From: Aquimarina pacifica | GTDB lineage: Bacteria; Bacteroidota; Bacteroidia; Flavobacteriales; Flavobacteriaceae | NCBI RefSeq assembly: GCF_000520955.1 | Contig: NZ_JACC01000014.1 | Coordinates: 89,925-153,924, forward strand | Direction: 5' to 3' | Length of the DNA stretch: 64,000 nt | Shown: in pieces, positions 1-10,580 of the stretch | Layout: each line of letters starts with the position of its first letter | Position numbering within the stretch: position 1 is the first letter of the stretch | Program-made: the position numbers and the translations under genes | The notes under the pieces: generated by a model | The model's input: the letters and a program-made list of their open reading frames with translations, nothing else | What the model was told of the DNA's origin: nothing | The model's database searches: none

Positions 1-3000
1 AATTTAATAGCATTTTGGCAAATGTTTTCAAATCCATACAATGAGATGTTATCTATAGCTATGTCAGCAAGGTCCGTTGCATTGGTAATTCTATTGAATC
101 TTAGTTTTATGCTTTTTCCGGTATAAGAATCCAGATTAATTTTAGCCTCTAACCATGAAGATCCTTGATTTCCATTGGCTTCCCATATATTGGTCCAGTT
201 GACTCCTTGATCCGTACTTATTTCTAATACTAAGCTGCCCAAAGTATCTGCCCCATACATATGATAATTAAAATTAAAAACCCCTGCACTTGATAACTTA
301 GACAAATCAAAACATGGCGAGGTTAATAAAGTTTGATCTGGATTTGAAGGATTATTTGATGCCTCTGCATAGATATAATATGCACCTTCAGATGCATTAG
401 AAGGACCTGTAGAAAAAGTTGGAGTTCCATTTGTATTTATAACCCAGTCTTGGTTGTCTGCAAAGGGTTGTTCCCAATTTCCGAAAGTATCTTCGAATCC
501 TTGATTATAAGGAAAAGAAGTGACTATAAATGAACATTGGTTGTCTGATGTAGTGATTACAGAAATACCGCTAAAATCTGATTCATTGCCACATGCATCT
601 TTTGCCCTTACATTAAAAGAGTATTTCGTATTTTCTGTTAATGAAGAAATAGTAATAGAGGTCTGTTTGGTTTTAAATAACAGCGTATTTTCCTGATAGA
701 CCTCGTATTTGGTAACTTCTTGGTTGTCATTTGATGGTTGCCATGATATGGTGGCAGCTGTTTTGGTAATATCAGATACAGTTAGTTCTGTGGGTGCTGT
801 TGGCGCCTCAGTATCGGGATCAATGATTACAGTATAATCTTCTACTTCTCCAAAATTAAAAGTTTCACAAGAACCAGGAATCCCTCCATACTTCATGGAA
901 ACCCGCATTCTTGTTTGGCATTTTTTTGCTGTATCTGGTACAATAAAAGTTCCTGTTGCAGGAGAATCTATTGAGGGGGCTTGACTCCATACCAATTCTC
1001 CAGAATCGTCAAAACTTCCATTTTGGTTATAGTCAATCCACACGGCGTATGCTTCGTTAAAAGTTGAATTTGTCCATACTGGGGTGATAGAAATTGTATT
1101 GGTGTTTCCTGGAGTCAAATGAGTCGATAGCTCTGTAAAATCACTATATCCATTTTCTGCCCCTGATGTATTATTAATTTCACCCAAATGTACATTACCA
1201 ATATACTCATCAGATGTGATTTCACCTTTTGAACTACAATAGGTATAGGTTAGTTCTGTTGTTGTAAATGTTATAGAGTTGCTGTAGGCAGATACTGTAG
1301 TATCATCACATGCACTTTTTACTTGTAACTCATAAGAGGTTTCGTCTAATAATTCAGAAATAGTGTAGTAATTTGAGTTTGCTTTTTTATTTGTCCATTC
1401 ACTAGTACCAATCTGACGATATCTCAGTTCGTAGGAGGCTCCAGACACCCGTGTCCAGTTGACAGTGGCTTCGTTATAGTCAACATTTGCTATGCTAATA
1501 TCTGATGGGGTTATAGCTTCTTCACACACTACAGATAGCCCTGTAACAACTAAGGAGTAATTTTGGAGTTCATTAAAAAGTGATCCTTTATGTGTGACTG
1601 TTATCGTGTAGGTGCCAGAAGCATTTGCAATATCAACTCTTTCGAAAGGATCTACTGCATTGTCTCCTGTTTCTATTGTAGTAAGACTGGTTAGTTTATA
1701 AGGTTTATAAGTGGTTGTGCCATTGCTTACTGTGATATCTAAGTCATTTACTAATGCTGGAGTTGATGAATTTGTTTCTGTATTTACAGCACCTGCAGGA
1801 TCTGTCCAGGAAATAGATGCTAATAAGGGGTTAATTCCATCAGAATCTACTGTAAAGGAAAATGATTGTCCATTGGTTAGTACTAATTCTTCTACTAAAG
1901 ATTCACTATTGTTAGTTGTTATGGTTTCTGCTGCAGACTTTGCATTAAGTAATCCCCAACCGAATATGGGATCGGGCCCAGGAACTCCCGCATCATCTGC
2001 TGTATGAAGTGCAAGACCTTTTAAGGTAGCGGCTCTCATAAAATCTCCATGAATATTTTCGTAATGTTGTTGTAATAATAGTAAGCTACCAGTAACATTG
2101 GGAGAGGCCATAGAAGTACCAGTAATACTTGCATATGCTGTGTCGCTATCGTCATAAGTAGAATATACATACGTTCCATTACCAGCTATATCTGGTTTAA
2201 TACGGTAATCATCTGTTGGTCCTTGACTACTAGAACTGGCTATTGATACAGAAATAAGGTTTCCTTCATTGTCTATACTTGCATCTTGGGCATTAGCAAT
2301 AACTAGGTTATTTTTAGAAACTGCATGTCCGGTTAATTTATCATAAAATGAGTTTCCTTCTAATGGGTTATCATTATAGTTAGAAGTTCCGTCATTTCCT
2401 GCTGCAACTACCATAAGATAATATGGCGCATTATACATTACTTCGTCCCAATTTTTTGAATTTTGAATATAGGCACCAAAATATTGATCAGGAACGTAAA
2501 GACTATAATACCCGTAGGAATGATTCGAGAGTAGCATGCCGTCAGCTGCTGCAATAGTTGCTTCAGATACATCGTTATTCCACATATAGGCATTGACTTT
2601 TGATTGAGGGGCCATTCCTTTTGCTGTAGCAATGACGCCAGATGCGGCAATGGTTCCTGTTACATGAGCTGCGTGGTAATGTAATTGTAATCCTCCTTCT
2701 GTGTTGGTATCTTTTATTGTAACTCGATCGTTTCCACCTGGTCCATCATATTCTTGGTGAGTTACTCTCGCGTGTCCGCCATCCCAAACATGTGCTGTCA
2801 TATCCTGTCCATCAAGAGATAACCCAAGGATGCCTCCAGAATTCAGAAAATTTGTCCTTGTTGATACTGCGGCATCTGTATTAAATGTTTTGTAATACAA
2901 AAAGCTTTCTCCATCAGTGGCTAACTGCTGTAATTGCGCAAAACTACCGTCTTCTAATTGTATGGATGTTGGTACGCCGTTTTTTTTTGCTGTTTCTTCG

Positions 3001-3224
3001 GCAATACCTTTTTCTTTGGTAGCTTTTTGAAAATATTGAGCTTCGAGTTGATTTAATTTTGAGAGGTTACTTCTCGACTTAATTAATGATTTTTGCTCTG
3101 TATTTTGGGCAAATGTAAAGGTCGATACCATACATATGGTAAAGAGATTAAGGAAGTTGAGTTTTAGTAACTTTTTAAGCATAAAGTCAAATGCCCCCGT
3201 TGGGTTTGGGTAATTTTTTTCCAT
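1..3224 (-). CDS. Secreted S8 (subtilisin-like) serine peptidase, C-terminus cut by window edge
   Basis: Subtilisin-family endopeptidase, predicted to be exported and processed outside the cell. The reading frame is open from 3224 to base 1 (at least 1074 codons). A hydrophobic signal segment (about residues 17-39, ending FAQ) is followed by a propeptide-like region. The catalytic triad is visible as Asp148 (VWDGGH), His187 (HAAHVTG) and Ser near 374 (GTSMASPN), with the oxyanion Asn in AAGND. Then come a KP-43-type beta-sandwich, fn3, GEVED, a second fn3 and a MAM-like domain still open at base 1. A T9SS sorting tail is expected beyond the edge but not seen. The start at 3224 is chosen because it aligns with the leader and start of the next two genes; 3230 and 3182 are alternatives. 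It is a tandem paralogue of the gene at 3518-7183. Confidence 0.9.
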   Translation of the reverse strand, partial: MEKNYPNPTGAFDFMLKKLLKLNFLNLFTICMVSTFTFAQNTEQKSLIKSRSNLSKLNQLEAQYFQKATKEKGIAEETAKKNGVPTSIQLEDGSFAQLQQLATDGESFLYYKTFNTDAAVSTRTNFLNSGGILGLSLDGQDMTAHVWDGGHARVTHQEYDGPGGNDRVTIKDTNTEGGLQLHYHAAHVTGTIAASGVIATAKGMAPQSKVNAYMWNNDVSEATIAAADGMLLSNHSYGYYSLYVPDQYFGAYIQNSKNWDEVMYNAPYYLMVVAAGNDGTSNYNDNPLEGNSFYDKLTGHAVSKNNLVIANAQDASIDNEGNLISVSIASSSSQGPTDDYRIKPDIAGNGTYVYSTYDDSDTAYASITGTSMASPNVTGSLLLLQQHYENIHGDFMRAATLKGLALHTADDAGVPGPDPIFGWGLLNAKSAAETITTNNSESLVEELVLTNGQSFSFTVDSDGINPLLASISWTDPAGAVNTETNSSTPALVNDLDITVSNGTTTYKPYKLTSLTTIETGDNAVDPFERVDIANASGTYTITVTHKGSLFNELQNYSLVVTGLSVVCEEAITPSDISIANVDYNEATVNWTRVSGASYELRYRQIGTSEWTNKKANSNYYTISELLDETSYELQVKSACDDTTVSAYSNSITFTTTELTYTYCSSKGEITSDEYIGNVHLGEINNTSGAENGYSDFTELSTHLTPGNTNTISITPVWTNSTFNEAYAVWIDYNQNGSFDDSGELVWSQAPSIDSPATGTFIVPDTAKKCQTRMRVSMKYGGIPGSCETFNFGEVEDYTVIIDPDTEAPTAPTELTVSDITKTAATISWQPSNDNQEVTKYEVYQENTLLFKTKQTSITISSLTENTKYSFNVRAKDACGNESDFSGISVITTSDNQCSFIVTSFPYNQGFEDTFGNWEQPFADNQDWVINTNGTPTFSTGPSNASEGAYYIYAEASNNPSNPDQTLLTSPCFDLSKLSSAGVFNFNYHMYGADTLGSLVLEISTDQGVNWTNIWEANGNQGSSWLEAKINLDSYTGKSIKLRFNRITNATDLADIAIDNISLYGFENICQNAIK

Positions 3225-3448
3225 TCTCATTGATTCTGAGTTCGTATTTTACTTTTGTGAAAAATTTGTGGGGAAGGGCCGCAAAGGTGATGAATTTTTT
3301 TTGGTTCAAAAAAAAAATTCGATGAAGTGTATGAAAAGGGATATTACCGGTTTATGTACGGTAAAACAGTAATCTTTGTAAGAAGAAAACAACGTTTTAG
3401 TGTTAAGAAATGTTGTTTGTTTTTTTGAATTGAGGAATGATGGTATAT

Positions 3449-3487
3449 AAAAAACCCTCTGTGACTATAAATCGCAGAGGGTTTTTT
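3449..3487 (-). terminator. Rho-independent terminator of the second S8 peptidase gene
   Basis: Perfect arms CCCTCTG (3455-3461) and CAGAGGG (3475-3481) are flanked by A and T runs, so the hairpin can act in both directions. It lies about 30 bases past the stop of the gene ending at 3518 and upstream of the first peptidase gene. Confidence 0.8.
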
Positions 3488-3517
3488 GCTAAAAAAAATA
3501 TTTTTGAAGACTCTAAA

Positions 3518-6500
3518 TTATAGCTTGATAAACTGTTTTGAAGCGTTATCTATCTTTAGGATATAAGATCCTGCTTCTAGCTCTTGTACATTTATAGTAT
3601 CTATGAATGTTCCTTTTGCTACTGTTTGTCCTAAAATATTCAGTATAGAATATGTTTTTTCTCCAGATTTTTCAATCTCTACGGTAAGATTAGCACCTTT
3701 TAAAGGAACTGGGAAAATTTTAAATTCTGTACTTTTTAATGCTGCAATTGGTGGAGCTATAGCCTCATTTGATGTTGCAAGAGTTGCAAAAGAAAGTGAG
3801 TTAGTCGTTCCGCATTCACCTAAGTTTGTCCATCCGGTCGCTGTTCTTTCGTAAAGGAATCCATTATAAGTTACTTGATCTCCTACAGAATAACTAATAC
3901 TGCTACTCCATTCATCTATGCCTTCGCATATGTCTGTGGATCCGCCATCTCCTGATTCTGATATTGAGATATCATCGATAGCAATATCTGCTTGCCAAGT
4001 AGAACCAGTAATTCTATTAAATCTAAGTTGTACGCTTCCTCCAGCATATGCCGAAAGATTGATATCTGCGGTTAACCAAGAGTTGCCTTGATTTCCACTT
4101 TGACTCCATACACTTGACCAGTTTGCTCCTTCATCAGTACTTGCCTCTACAGTAAAAGTTCCCATATCAGTATCACCATACATGTGGTATCCGAAAGAGA
4201 AAGTAGCTTCAGATAAATTTGATAAGTCAAAACATGGAGAAGTAAGAATTGCTTGGGCATCAGGATATCCTGTTCCGTTTACAGAAGCTTCTACATATAA
4301 ATAGTAGGTGCCTTCGGTTGCAGAAGATGGTCCTGTAGAACTAGAAGGTGTTGTGCCAGAGTTAACTGTCCAGTCTATGTCATCACTTGATGATTGTGTC
4401 CAGTTTCCAAGTGTATTTTCAAATCCTTGATTATATGGGAAAGAAGAAATACCAGTTGTACATCCAGACCCTGTTCCTCCTCCTGTTGTTGTAACGCTAA
4501 TAGCACTACTAAAACCAGATTCATTTCCTGCTGCATCTTTTGCTTTTACACTAAACTGATATGTAGTCCCTTCTGAAAGGCTAGTAATGTTTGCAGAAGT
4601 TCCTGAGGTTTCTCCTAATAGAGTGCTTCCTTGGTATACATCATACCCTGTAACGGCTACATTATCACTAGACGCATTCCAGGATATAGTTACAGAAGTG
4701 TCTGTTATATTCGAAGAAGACAATCCGGTCGGAACCGTAGGGGCTTCAGTATCAGCTGTACTACCACCGATAATAACGGTATAGTCCTCTACTTCTCCAT
4801 AATCAAAAGTTTCACAAGAAGTTGGGATTGCATTGTACTTCATAGAAACACGCATTCTGGTTGCACCATCAGCGGCACTCGTTGGTACAGTAAATGAACC
4901 ACTTACAGGTGTTGTTTGTGTAGCACTATTGCTCCAAACCAATTCACCCGAATCATCAAAACTTCCATTTTGGTTATAATCGATCCAAACAGCATATCCT
5001 TCGCTATACGTTGTTCCTGTCCAGGTTGGTGTAATAGATATTGTATAAGAGTCTCCACTTCCTAAACCTGTGGATATTGATGTATAGTCACTATATCCGC
5101 TTGTTGCACCAGTAGTATTGTTAATTGATCCAAGAGAGACATTACTAATATATTCATCTGCAATGCTATTTCCGCTTGAATCGCAATAGGTCAGACTAAA
5201 CTCTGGAGTTGTAAATGTAATACTGCTGCTATATGAAGAAGTAGAACCATCTGAACAAATACTTCTTACTTGCGTTTCGTATGTTGTAGTAGCTGATAAT
5301 CCAGAGATTGTATATGAATTTCCAGAAACTGCTTCTGTAGTCCAGCTAGATGTTCCGCTTACTCTGTATCTCAATTCATAAGAAGCTGAAGGAACTGCGT
5401 CCCAACCAATGGTAGCGCTATCATAAGTAACACTTGATGATCCGATTCCTGTAGGAGTAGTTGCGTTACAAACTACTGGAGTTCCTGTTAATCCTGTTAC
5501 GATAAGAGAGTAATTTTGAGAACCACTAGAAAGAGACCCTTTATGCGTTACTGTAATCGTATAGGTACCAGATGCGTTAGCAACATCGACTCTTTCATAA
5601 GGATCAACGGTATTATCACCAGTTCCGTTGGTTGTGATACCTGTTAATCTATAAGGTCTGTACGTTGTTGATCCGTTCGAAACGGTAATGTCTAGATCAT
5701 TAACTAATACAGGAGTATTGTCGTTTACTGTAGTTCTAACAGTTCCTGCAGGGTCTGTCCAAGATATAGATGCTAATAAAGGACTTACTCCATCAGAATC
5801 TACTGTGATAGTATATGATTGCCCATTTGCCAATGTAAGTTCTTCAATTTTTGATTCACTTCCTGCATTAGAAATTGTTTCTGCAGCAGCTTTTGCATTT
5901 AGTAATCCCCAACCGAATACAGCATCAGGTCCTGAGGAACCAGCATCATCTGCTGTATGAAGTGCTACACCTTTTAGAGTTGCAGCTCTCATTAAGTTAC
6001 CATTTAGATTAGAGTAGTGTTGTTGAAGTAATAATAAAGAACCCGTAACATTTGGTGATGCCATTGATGTTCCTGTGATACTTGCGTATGCACTTGTGCC
6101 ACTTACATAGGTTGAATAAACACCTGTTCCGTTTCCAGTAATATCTGGTTTGATACGGTAATCATCTGTTGGTCCTTCACTACTTGAGCTATTAATAGTT
6201 ACAGAAACCAGATTTCCGTTAGAATCTATATTTGCATCATTGGCATTAGCAACAGCTAAACCATTTTTAGAACAGGTATGACCTGTTAATTTATCATAAG
6301 AAGAGTTGCCATCTAATGGGTTTGAATTATACCCGTTGTTGTTTCCATCATTTCCTGCAGCCATTACCATAAGGTAGTACGGTGCATTGTACATTACTTC
6401 ATCCCAAGCTCTTGAGTCTTCGATATATCCACCGAAATAAAGAGGGAAATTAGTTAGTGCAGAACTATTATATCCATATGAGTGATTGGAAATAATCATT

Positions 6501-7183
6501 CCATTAGCAGCAGCAGCAGTTCCTTCAGCAATATCGTCATTCCACATATATCCATTCACTTTTGCTTGAGAAGCCATTCCTTTAGCAGCAGCTTGTACTC
6601 CTGATGCACAAATGGTTCCTGTTACGTGCCCGGCATGAAAATTAAGTTGAGTTCCTCCTTCTGAGGAAGCATCTTGAATAGTAACACGATTACTACCACC
6701 GGCACCATCATATTCTTGGTGAGATGCTAAGGCATGACCCCCATCCCAAACGTGAGCAGTCATGTTTTGCCCATCAAGAGATAATCCTAAAGATCCTCCT
6801 GAGTTTATATGATCCGTTCTGGTAGACTCAGCAGCATCCACATTGTATGTGGTGTAATATATTGGTGTTTTACCATCAATGGCTAGTTTTTGAAGTTGAG
6901 AAAAACTACCATCTGCGTTTTTCATAGAGGTTTGCCACCCATTTATTTTGGCAGCAGCATATGCGGCCATTCTATTTTGTGCCGCTTTTTCAGTATTTTG
7001 TATTTTTAGTTGATTTAGTTTAGAGATGTTACTCTTACTCTGAATAGAGGCTTTTTGAGCAGGACTCTGTGCAAATGTAATAGAGGTTAGAAAAAAAAGG
7101 GAAAAGAATGCTAAGCTATTAACTTTTTTAAGCATAGTGCCTAAAATGCAAACCCCACTGGGATTTTCATAATTTTTAGTCAT
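3518..7183 (-). CDS. Secreted modular S8 serine peptidase with T9SS sorting domain
   Basis: Subtilisin-like endopeptidase of 1221 residues, predicted to be secreted by the type IX system. Order of parts: N-terminal extension and signal segment (to about 39, FAQ); propeptide-like region; S8 domain with Asp147 (VWDGGH), His186 (HAGHVTG), oxyanion Asn278 (AAGND) and Ser373 (GTSMASPN); KP-43-type beta-sandwich (about 450-570); fn3 (about 575-660); GEVED (about 664-805, GEVEDYTV); fn3 (about 815-905); MAM-like domain (about 910-1085); a small chitin-binding-like module with [11 protein letters not shown] (about 1090-1125); and a T9SS type A tail beginning FKIFPVPL and ending KQFIKL. The start at 7183 sits directly after a leader shared with the M4 gene; MLKK at residue 17 is an alternative. 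The full length and intact triad suggest an active enzyme. Confidence 0.93.
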   Translation of the reverse strand: MTKNYENPSGVCILGTMLKKVNSLAFFSLFFLTSITFAQSPAQKASIQSKSNISKLNQLKIQNTEKAAQNRMAAYAAAKINGWQTSMKNADGSFSQLQKLAIDGKTPIYYTTYNVDAAESTRTDHINSGGSLGLSLDGQNMTAHVWDGGHALASHQEYDGAGGSNRVTIQDASSEGGTQLNFHAGHVTGTICASGVQAAAKGMASQAKVNGYMWNDDIAEGTAAAANGMIISNHSYGYNSSALTNFPLYFGGYIEDSRAWDEVMYNAPYYLMVMAAGNDGNNNGYNSNPLDGNSSYDKLTGHTCSKNGLAVANANDANIDSNGNLVSVTINSSSSEGPTDDYRIKPDITGNGTGVYSTYVSGTSAYASITGTSMASPNVTGSLLLLQQHYSNLNGNLMRAATLKGVALHTADDAGSSGPDAVFGWGLLNAKAAAETISNAGSESKIEELTLANGQSYTITVDSDGVSPLLASISWTDPAGTVRTTVNDNTPVLVNDLDITVSNGSTTYRPYRLTGITTNGTGDNTVDPYERVDVANASGTYTITVTHKGSLSSGSQNYSLIVTGLTGTPVVCNATTPTGIGSSSVTYDSATIGWDAVPSASYELRYRVSGTSSWTTEAVSGNSYTISGLSATTTYETQVRSICSDGSTSSYSSSITFTTPEFSLTYCDSSGNSIADEYISNVSLGSINNTTGATSGYSDYTSISTGLGSGDSYTISITPTWTGTTYSEGYAVWIDYNQNGSFDDSGELVWSNSATQTTPVSGSFTVPTSAADGATRMRVSMKYNAIPTSCETFDYGEVEDYTVIIGGSTADTEAPTVPTGLSSSNITDTSVTISWNASSDNVAVTGYDVYQGSTLLGETSGTSANITSLSEGTTYQFSVKAKDAAGNESGFSSAISVTTTGGGTGSGCTTGISSFPYNQGFENTLGNWTQSSSDDIDWTVNSGTTPSSSTGPSSATEGTYYLYVEASVNGTGYPDAQAILTSPCFDLSNLSEATFSFGYHMYGDTDMGTFTVEASTDEGANWSSVWSQSGNQGNSWLTADINLSAYAGGSVQLRFNRITGSTWQADIAIDDISISESGDGGSTDICEGIDEWSSSISYSVGDQVTYNGFLYERTATGWTNLGECGTTNSLSFATLATSNEAIAPPIAALKSTEFKIFPVPLKGANLTVEIEKSGEKTYSILNILGQTVAKGTFIDTINVQELEAGSYILKIDNASKQFIKL

Positions 7184-7208
7184 TTTTGTTGAGTTTGAGT
7201 TTGTATTA
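7181..7208 (-). promoter_or_regulatory. Shared 5' leader of secreted peptidase genes (copy 2)
   Basis: The roughly 25 bases ending in the start codon of the S8 gene are identical to those at the M4 gene (10391-10415), and a diverged copy precedes the first S8 gene (3222-3248). On the coding strand it contains two CAAACTCAA-like units followed by CAAAAATG. Its position immediately upstream of ATG suggests a conserved untranslated leader or translation-initiation element. Confidence 0.6.
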
Positions 7209-7381
7209 AGTTGTTTTTCTTTGAAGAATTTTCAAGGAAAAGGCAAAATTGATGAATTATCTTCAATAAAAAAAGTTTTTTCGACCAAGTGTTAAAAAAT
7301 TAGCATTATGCGTTCTTAGAATCCTGTTAAAAAAATTAACATGTAGGAAAATACATTCATTATTTGGGCTAGTTGTGTGAT

Positions 7382-7406
7382 AACTACGGGATAACCGTAG
7401 TTTTTT
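7382..7406 (+). terminator. Terminator-like hairpin, plus direction
   Basis: Arms AACTACGG (7382-7389) and CCGTAGTT (7395-7402) enclose a 5-base loop and run into a T tract on the plus strand. No plus-strand gene precedes it, so it may stop antisense transcripts or be incidental. Confidence 0.35.
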
Positions 7407-7410
7407 GGAA

Positions 7411-7454
7411 CCAAAAAATAGAAGCCCGCCATTGGTTGTTGTTTATGACGGGCT
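7411..7454 (-). terminator. Terminator of the M4 peptidase gene
   Basis: Inverted arms AGCCCG (7423-7428) and CGGGCT (7449-7454) are followed on the minus strand by a T-rich run (7412-7418). The hairpin starts about 20 bases beyond the stop codon at 7475. Confidence 0.65.
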
Positions 7455-7474
7455 CGTAGGTATTTATGTGGTTT

Positions 7475-10393
7475 TTAGTTTTTGATAATGAATGGTTTGA
7501 CGTCAGTACCAACTTTTAGAAAGTAAGATCCGTTATTCAATTTTTCAACATTTATAGTATTTGTAAATGTACCTTTATCCATTACCTGACCTAACATATT
7601 AAATATTGTATATGTTTGAATTCTAGTTTCTGATGATTCTACACTAAGTTCTGATCCTGATAAAGGAACAGGGTATACTCTAAATTCAGTAATTCTAAGG
7701 TTACCAACAGGAGGCGCTTTAGTATATGTGGTCGTAGACCCTGTAAAAGAGAAGGCTGCGTCACAAGGTCCAAGGTTTGTCCACCCAAAGAAAGTTCTTT
7801 CATATAGGTTTCCGTTATAGGTAACTTTGTCACCTACAGAATAACTTGCAGAACTATCCCATTCTTCTATACCATCACAAATGTCTACACCGCCATCCTC
7901 ATCTTCTGTAGTGACACTAATAGAACTGCTAGAATTAGATTCATTACCGGCAGCATCCTTAGCTTTTACACTAAATTGATATGTGGTTCCTGAAGACAAT
8001 GAATTAATAGTTGCAGTTGTATTCGAGGTTTCTCCTAGTAGTGAGGAATCCTGATAGATATCATATCCGATTACACCAACATTATCACTAGATGCATCCC
8101 AAGAAAGGGTTATAGAGGTATCTGTAATATTTGAAGCTACTAATCCGGTGGGTGCTGTTGGATTCTGGGTATCTGTGCCACCTCCGTCAGAATTGCCGAT
8201 AATTACAGTGTAGTCTTCTACTTCACCATAATTAAACGTTTCGCAAGAGGAGGGGATACCATTGTATTTCATTGAAACACGCATTCTGGTTTCTCCATCA
8301 ATTGCAGAGGAAGATATAGTAAATGATCCACTTACAGATGTGGACTGAGAAGCAGCATTGCTCCATACCAATTCACCAGCATCATCAAAACTATTATTTT
8401 GGTTATAATCGATCCAAACGGCATATCCCTCACTGTATACAGTTCCGGTCCATGTAGGTGTAATTGTAATGCTATATGTTTCTTCTTTTCCTAGGTTTGT
8501 AGAAATAGACGTATAATCTGTATAACCACTACTGGCTGAAGAAGAATTATTTATAGTTCCGATAGACACATTACTTATATATTCATCGGCTACACTATTA
8601 CCTTCTGAGGTGCAATATGAGTCGCCGCTACCGCCACCACCATATTCGTCACCAACACCAACAGCATACCATGCATTGGTAACGGCAATTTCTTCTGTTC
8701 CTCCTGCTCCATATAAATCTATTGTAGATTGAATGGCACTAGCTCGAGCATCATCAAAATCAGAGCTCGATGTCAGGTATACATCCAGTGTTCTGAACGC
8801 TATTAATTCTGCTTTATTTATTCCAATTCCTGTAACAGAGAAAGAATCTCCATTGTCGTTTATACCATCTGTTGTGCTACTTCCTACGGTTACTAGGTAG
8901 AACCAATGATTAAGAACACTACTATTTGTATGAACACCACCATTATCACTACTTCCCCCATTCCAGTTAGTTCCTTGATAGGTGTCTGGATATCCCAAGG
9001 ACTTAGGGTCGCTCATGGATCGTAATGCAGCAGATCCACTACGTCTATCGATTTCGTCACCTATTAGCCAAACGGCATCCGAAAAATTTCCATTTCCTTT
9101 TGCATAATATTCTACGGCAGCCCCCCAAATATCAGAGAACCCTTCATTTAAGGCTCCAGATTCATAACGATATACTAGGTTTGCTGTATTTGTGGTCACT
9201 GCATGACCTATTTCATGCGCAGCCACATCGAGGCTTGTCAAGGCATCAAAATTTCCATTTCCCTCATTGCCATTAGAAGATCCATCACCGTAGGTCATTA
9301 CACTTCCGTTCCAGAAAGCATTATCATAATTGTCATCATAATGCACCCAGCTATTAATAGCAGCTCCTGAGCCATTAAAACTATTGCGATTATGCACAGA
9401 TTGCCAATAATCATAGGTTTGTTCTGCTCCCCAATGTGCATCTAATGCAGCATTGTCTTTGGCCGAATTATCAAACTCTTCGGCTGTCCAGATATTATCG
9501 TTATCAGTGAAGTTTGTCGATGGATAACCAGTACTGGTTCCGCTATTATATGTATTAATACCGTTCCCTCTTGTATTATCTCGAAGTGCATATGTACTGC
9601 CAACGATTCGTGTTGTTATGGTTTGGGTACCGCTATATCGGGTTGCTGCGCTTCCTGATGCAAAAGGTAGGTACATTGTATTTTCGGTACTACAGTCATT
9701 ATCTAGGGGTACTGTCTTAAGGTGCTTTGAAGAGTTACTATGAGCTCCTAGATGTTTTATAATTGCATTTTCTAGTTCAATAGCACCAGTTTCTGCATTT
9801 ACGTAAATATAAGATCGACTTACTGGTGAAAGTGCATAAATATCAAACTTATAGGTCAAGCTTGCCTCAGAGGGATTCTGTAGATTAGGTAGTATAACTA
9901 ACGCTGCTTTTTGACTATAATTCATTAATTTGGCATCTTGTGGAGTGTCCCAAATATATTTGGTTGCTCCAACATGTGCTAAAGCCTTTTGCAGTGCTTG
10001 AGCTTCAGAAAGTAGTGGTGCTGTTTTTAGGTTTCTAACATCAAAAGCTTTGCTTTGTAGTGTTCTAGGAATCCCGTTTTTTGATGAAATTGTAGCTTCA
10101 CCAAACTCTACTTTTATACCGTTATAATATTGTTGGTGTTTAGCATGCGTAAAACCTAATTGATCAACCCTTTGTTTTATTTGAGAATATGTATTTCCTT
10201 CACTTAGGTTGAGGTTTTGTTTAAGAATATCTTGAGAGCTTTTTGTTTGTGAGGCTACTTTATCCAGAATAATTAGACCAGGAGGTTGTAGGAAATTTTC
10301 ACTTTTTTTTTGGTTTTTTTCTTGTGCTATCGCAAAGAAACATGACAGCCCAAGTCCTGCCAGAAGACTGAGTCTTTTGTAACTTTTTTTCAT
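7475..10393 (-). CDS. Secreted M4 (thermolysin-like) metallopeptidase with T9SS sorting domain
   Basis: Zinc endopeptidase of 972 residues. A signal peptide (about 1-23, ending AIAQ) is followed by an FTP/PepSY-type propeptide (about 50-215) and an M4 catalytic domain (about 240-585). The zinc site is HEIGH (His393, Glu394, His397) with the third ligand Glu417 in NEGFSD; the catalytic His488 lies in GGVHTNS. C-terminal modules are GEVED (about 594-735), fn3 (about 745-835), a chitin-binding-like module with YSVGDKVTYNG (about 842-880) and a T9SS type A tail (about 900-972). These modules closely match those of the adjacent S8 enzymes, which suggests exchange between neighbours. It has its own downstream terminator and is probably monocistronic. 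All catalytic residues are present. Confidence 0.95.
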   Translation of the reverse strand: MKKSYKRLSLLAGLGLSCFFAIAQEKNQKKSENFLQPPGLIILDKVASQTKSSQDILKQNLNLSEGNTYSQIKQRVDQLGFTHAKHQQYYNGIKVEFGEATISSKNGIPRTLQSKAFDVRNLKTAPLLSEAQALQKALAHVGATKYIWDTPQDAKLMNYSQKAALVILPNLQNPSEASLTYKFDIYALSPVSRSYIYVNAETGAIELENAIIKHLGAHSNSSKHLKTVPLDNDCSTENTMYLPFASGSAATRYSGTQTITTRIVGSTYALRDNTRGNGINTYNSGTSTGYPSTNFTDNDNIWTAEEFDNSAKDNAALDAHWGAEQTYDYWQSVHNRNSFNGSGAAINSWVHYDDNYDNAFWNGSVMTYGDGSSNGNEGNGNFDALTSLDVAAHEIGHAVTTNTANLVYRYESGALNEGFSDIWGAAVEYYAKGNGNFSDAVWLIGDEIDRRSGSAALRSMSDPKSLGYPDTYQGTNWNGGSSDNGGVHTNSSVLNHWFYLVTVGSSTTDGINDNGDSFSVTGIGINKAELIAFRTLDVYLTSSSDFDDARASAIQSTIDLYGAGGTEEIAVTNAWYAVGVGDEYGGGGSGDSYCTSEGNSVADEYISNVSIGTINNSSSASSGYTDYTSISTNLGKEETYSITITPTWTGTVYSEGYAVWIDYNQNNSFDDAGELVWSNAASQSTSVSGSFTISSSAIDGETRMRVSMKYNGIPSSCETFNYGEVEDYTVIIGNSDGGGTDTQNPTAPTGLVASNITDTSITLSWDASSDNVGVIGYDIYQDSSLLGETSNTTATINSLSSGTTYQFSVKAKDAAGNESNSSSSISVTTEDEDGGVDICDGIEEWDSSASYSVGDKVTYNGNLYERTFFGWTNLGPCDAAFSFTGSTTTYTKAPPVGNLRITEFRVYPVPLSGSELSVESSETRIQTYTIFNMLGQVMDKGTFTNTINVEKLNNGSYFLKVGTDVKPFIIKN

Positions 10394-10417
10394 TTTTGTT
10401 GAGTTTGAGTTTGTGTA
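10391..10417 (-). promoter_or_regulatory. Shared 5' leader of secreted peptidase genes (copy 3)
   Basis: This is the same sequence block as at 7181-7208, ending exactly in the start codon of the M4 gene. The identity is between unrelated coding sequences (S8 and M4), so it is not explained by protein homology. Confidence 0.6.
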
Positions 10418-10580
10418 TTATGTTATTAAATGAAAGGTATTTAAAAAAAATGCAAAAAAGATATATTGTTGATATCTATATTTTTTTTTCGATTAAGTGA
10501 CAAAAAAAGGAATTTAAAAGAAACTTAATAAAGTGTTAACTTTTGTTAAAGTAGGAAAAATCCCTTATTTAACCGTAAGT

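Noticed and set aside
1711..2007. Plus-strand reading frames inside the S8 and M4 peptidase genes (for example 1711-2007, 5688-5960)
   Set aside because: They mirror repetitive beta-sandwich coding sequence on the other strand and have no independent features.
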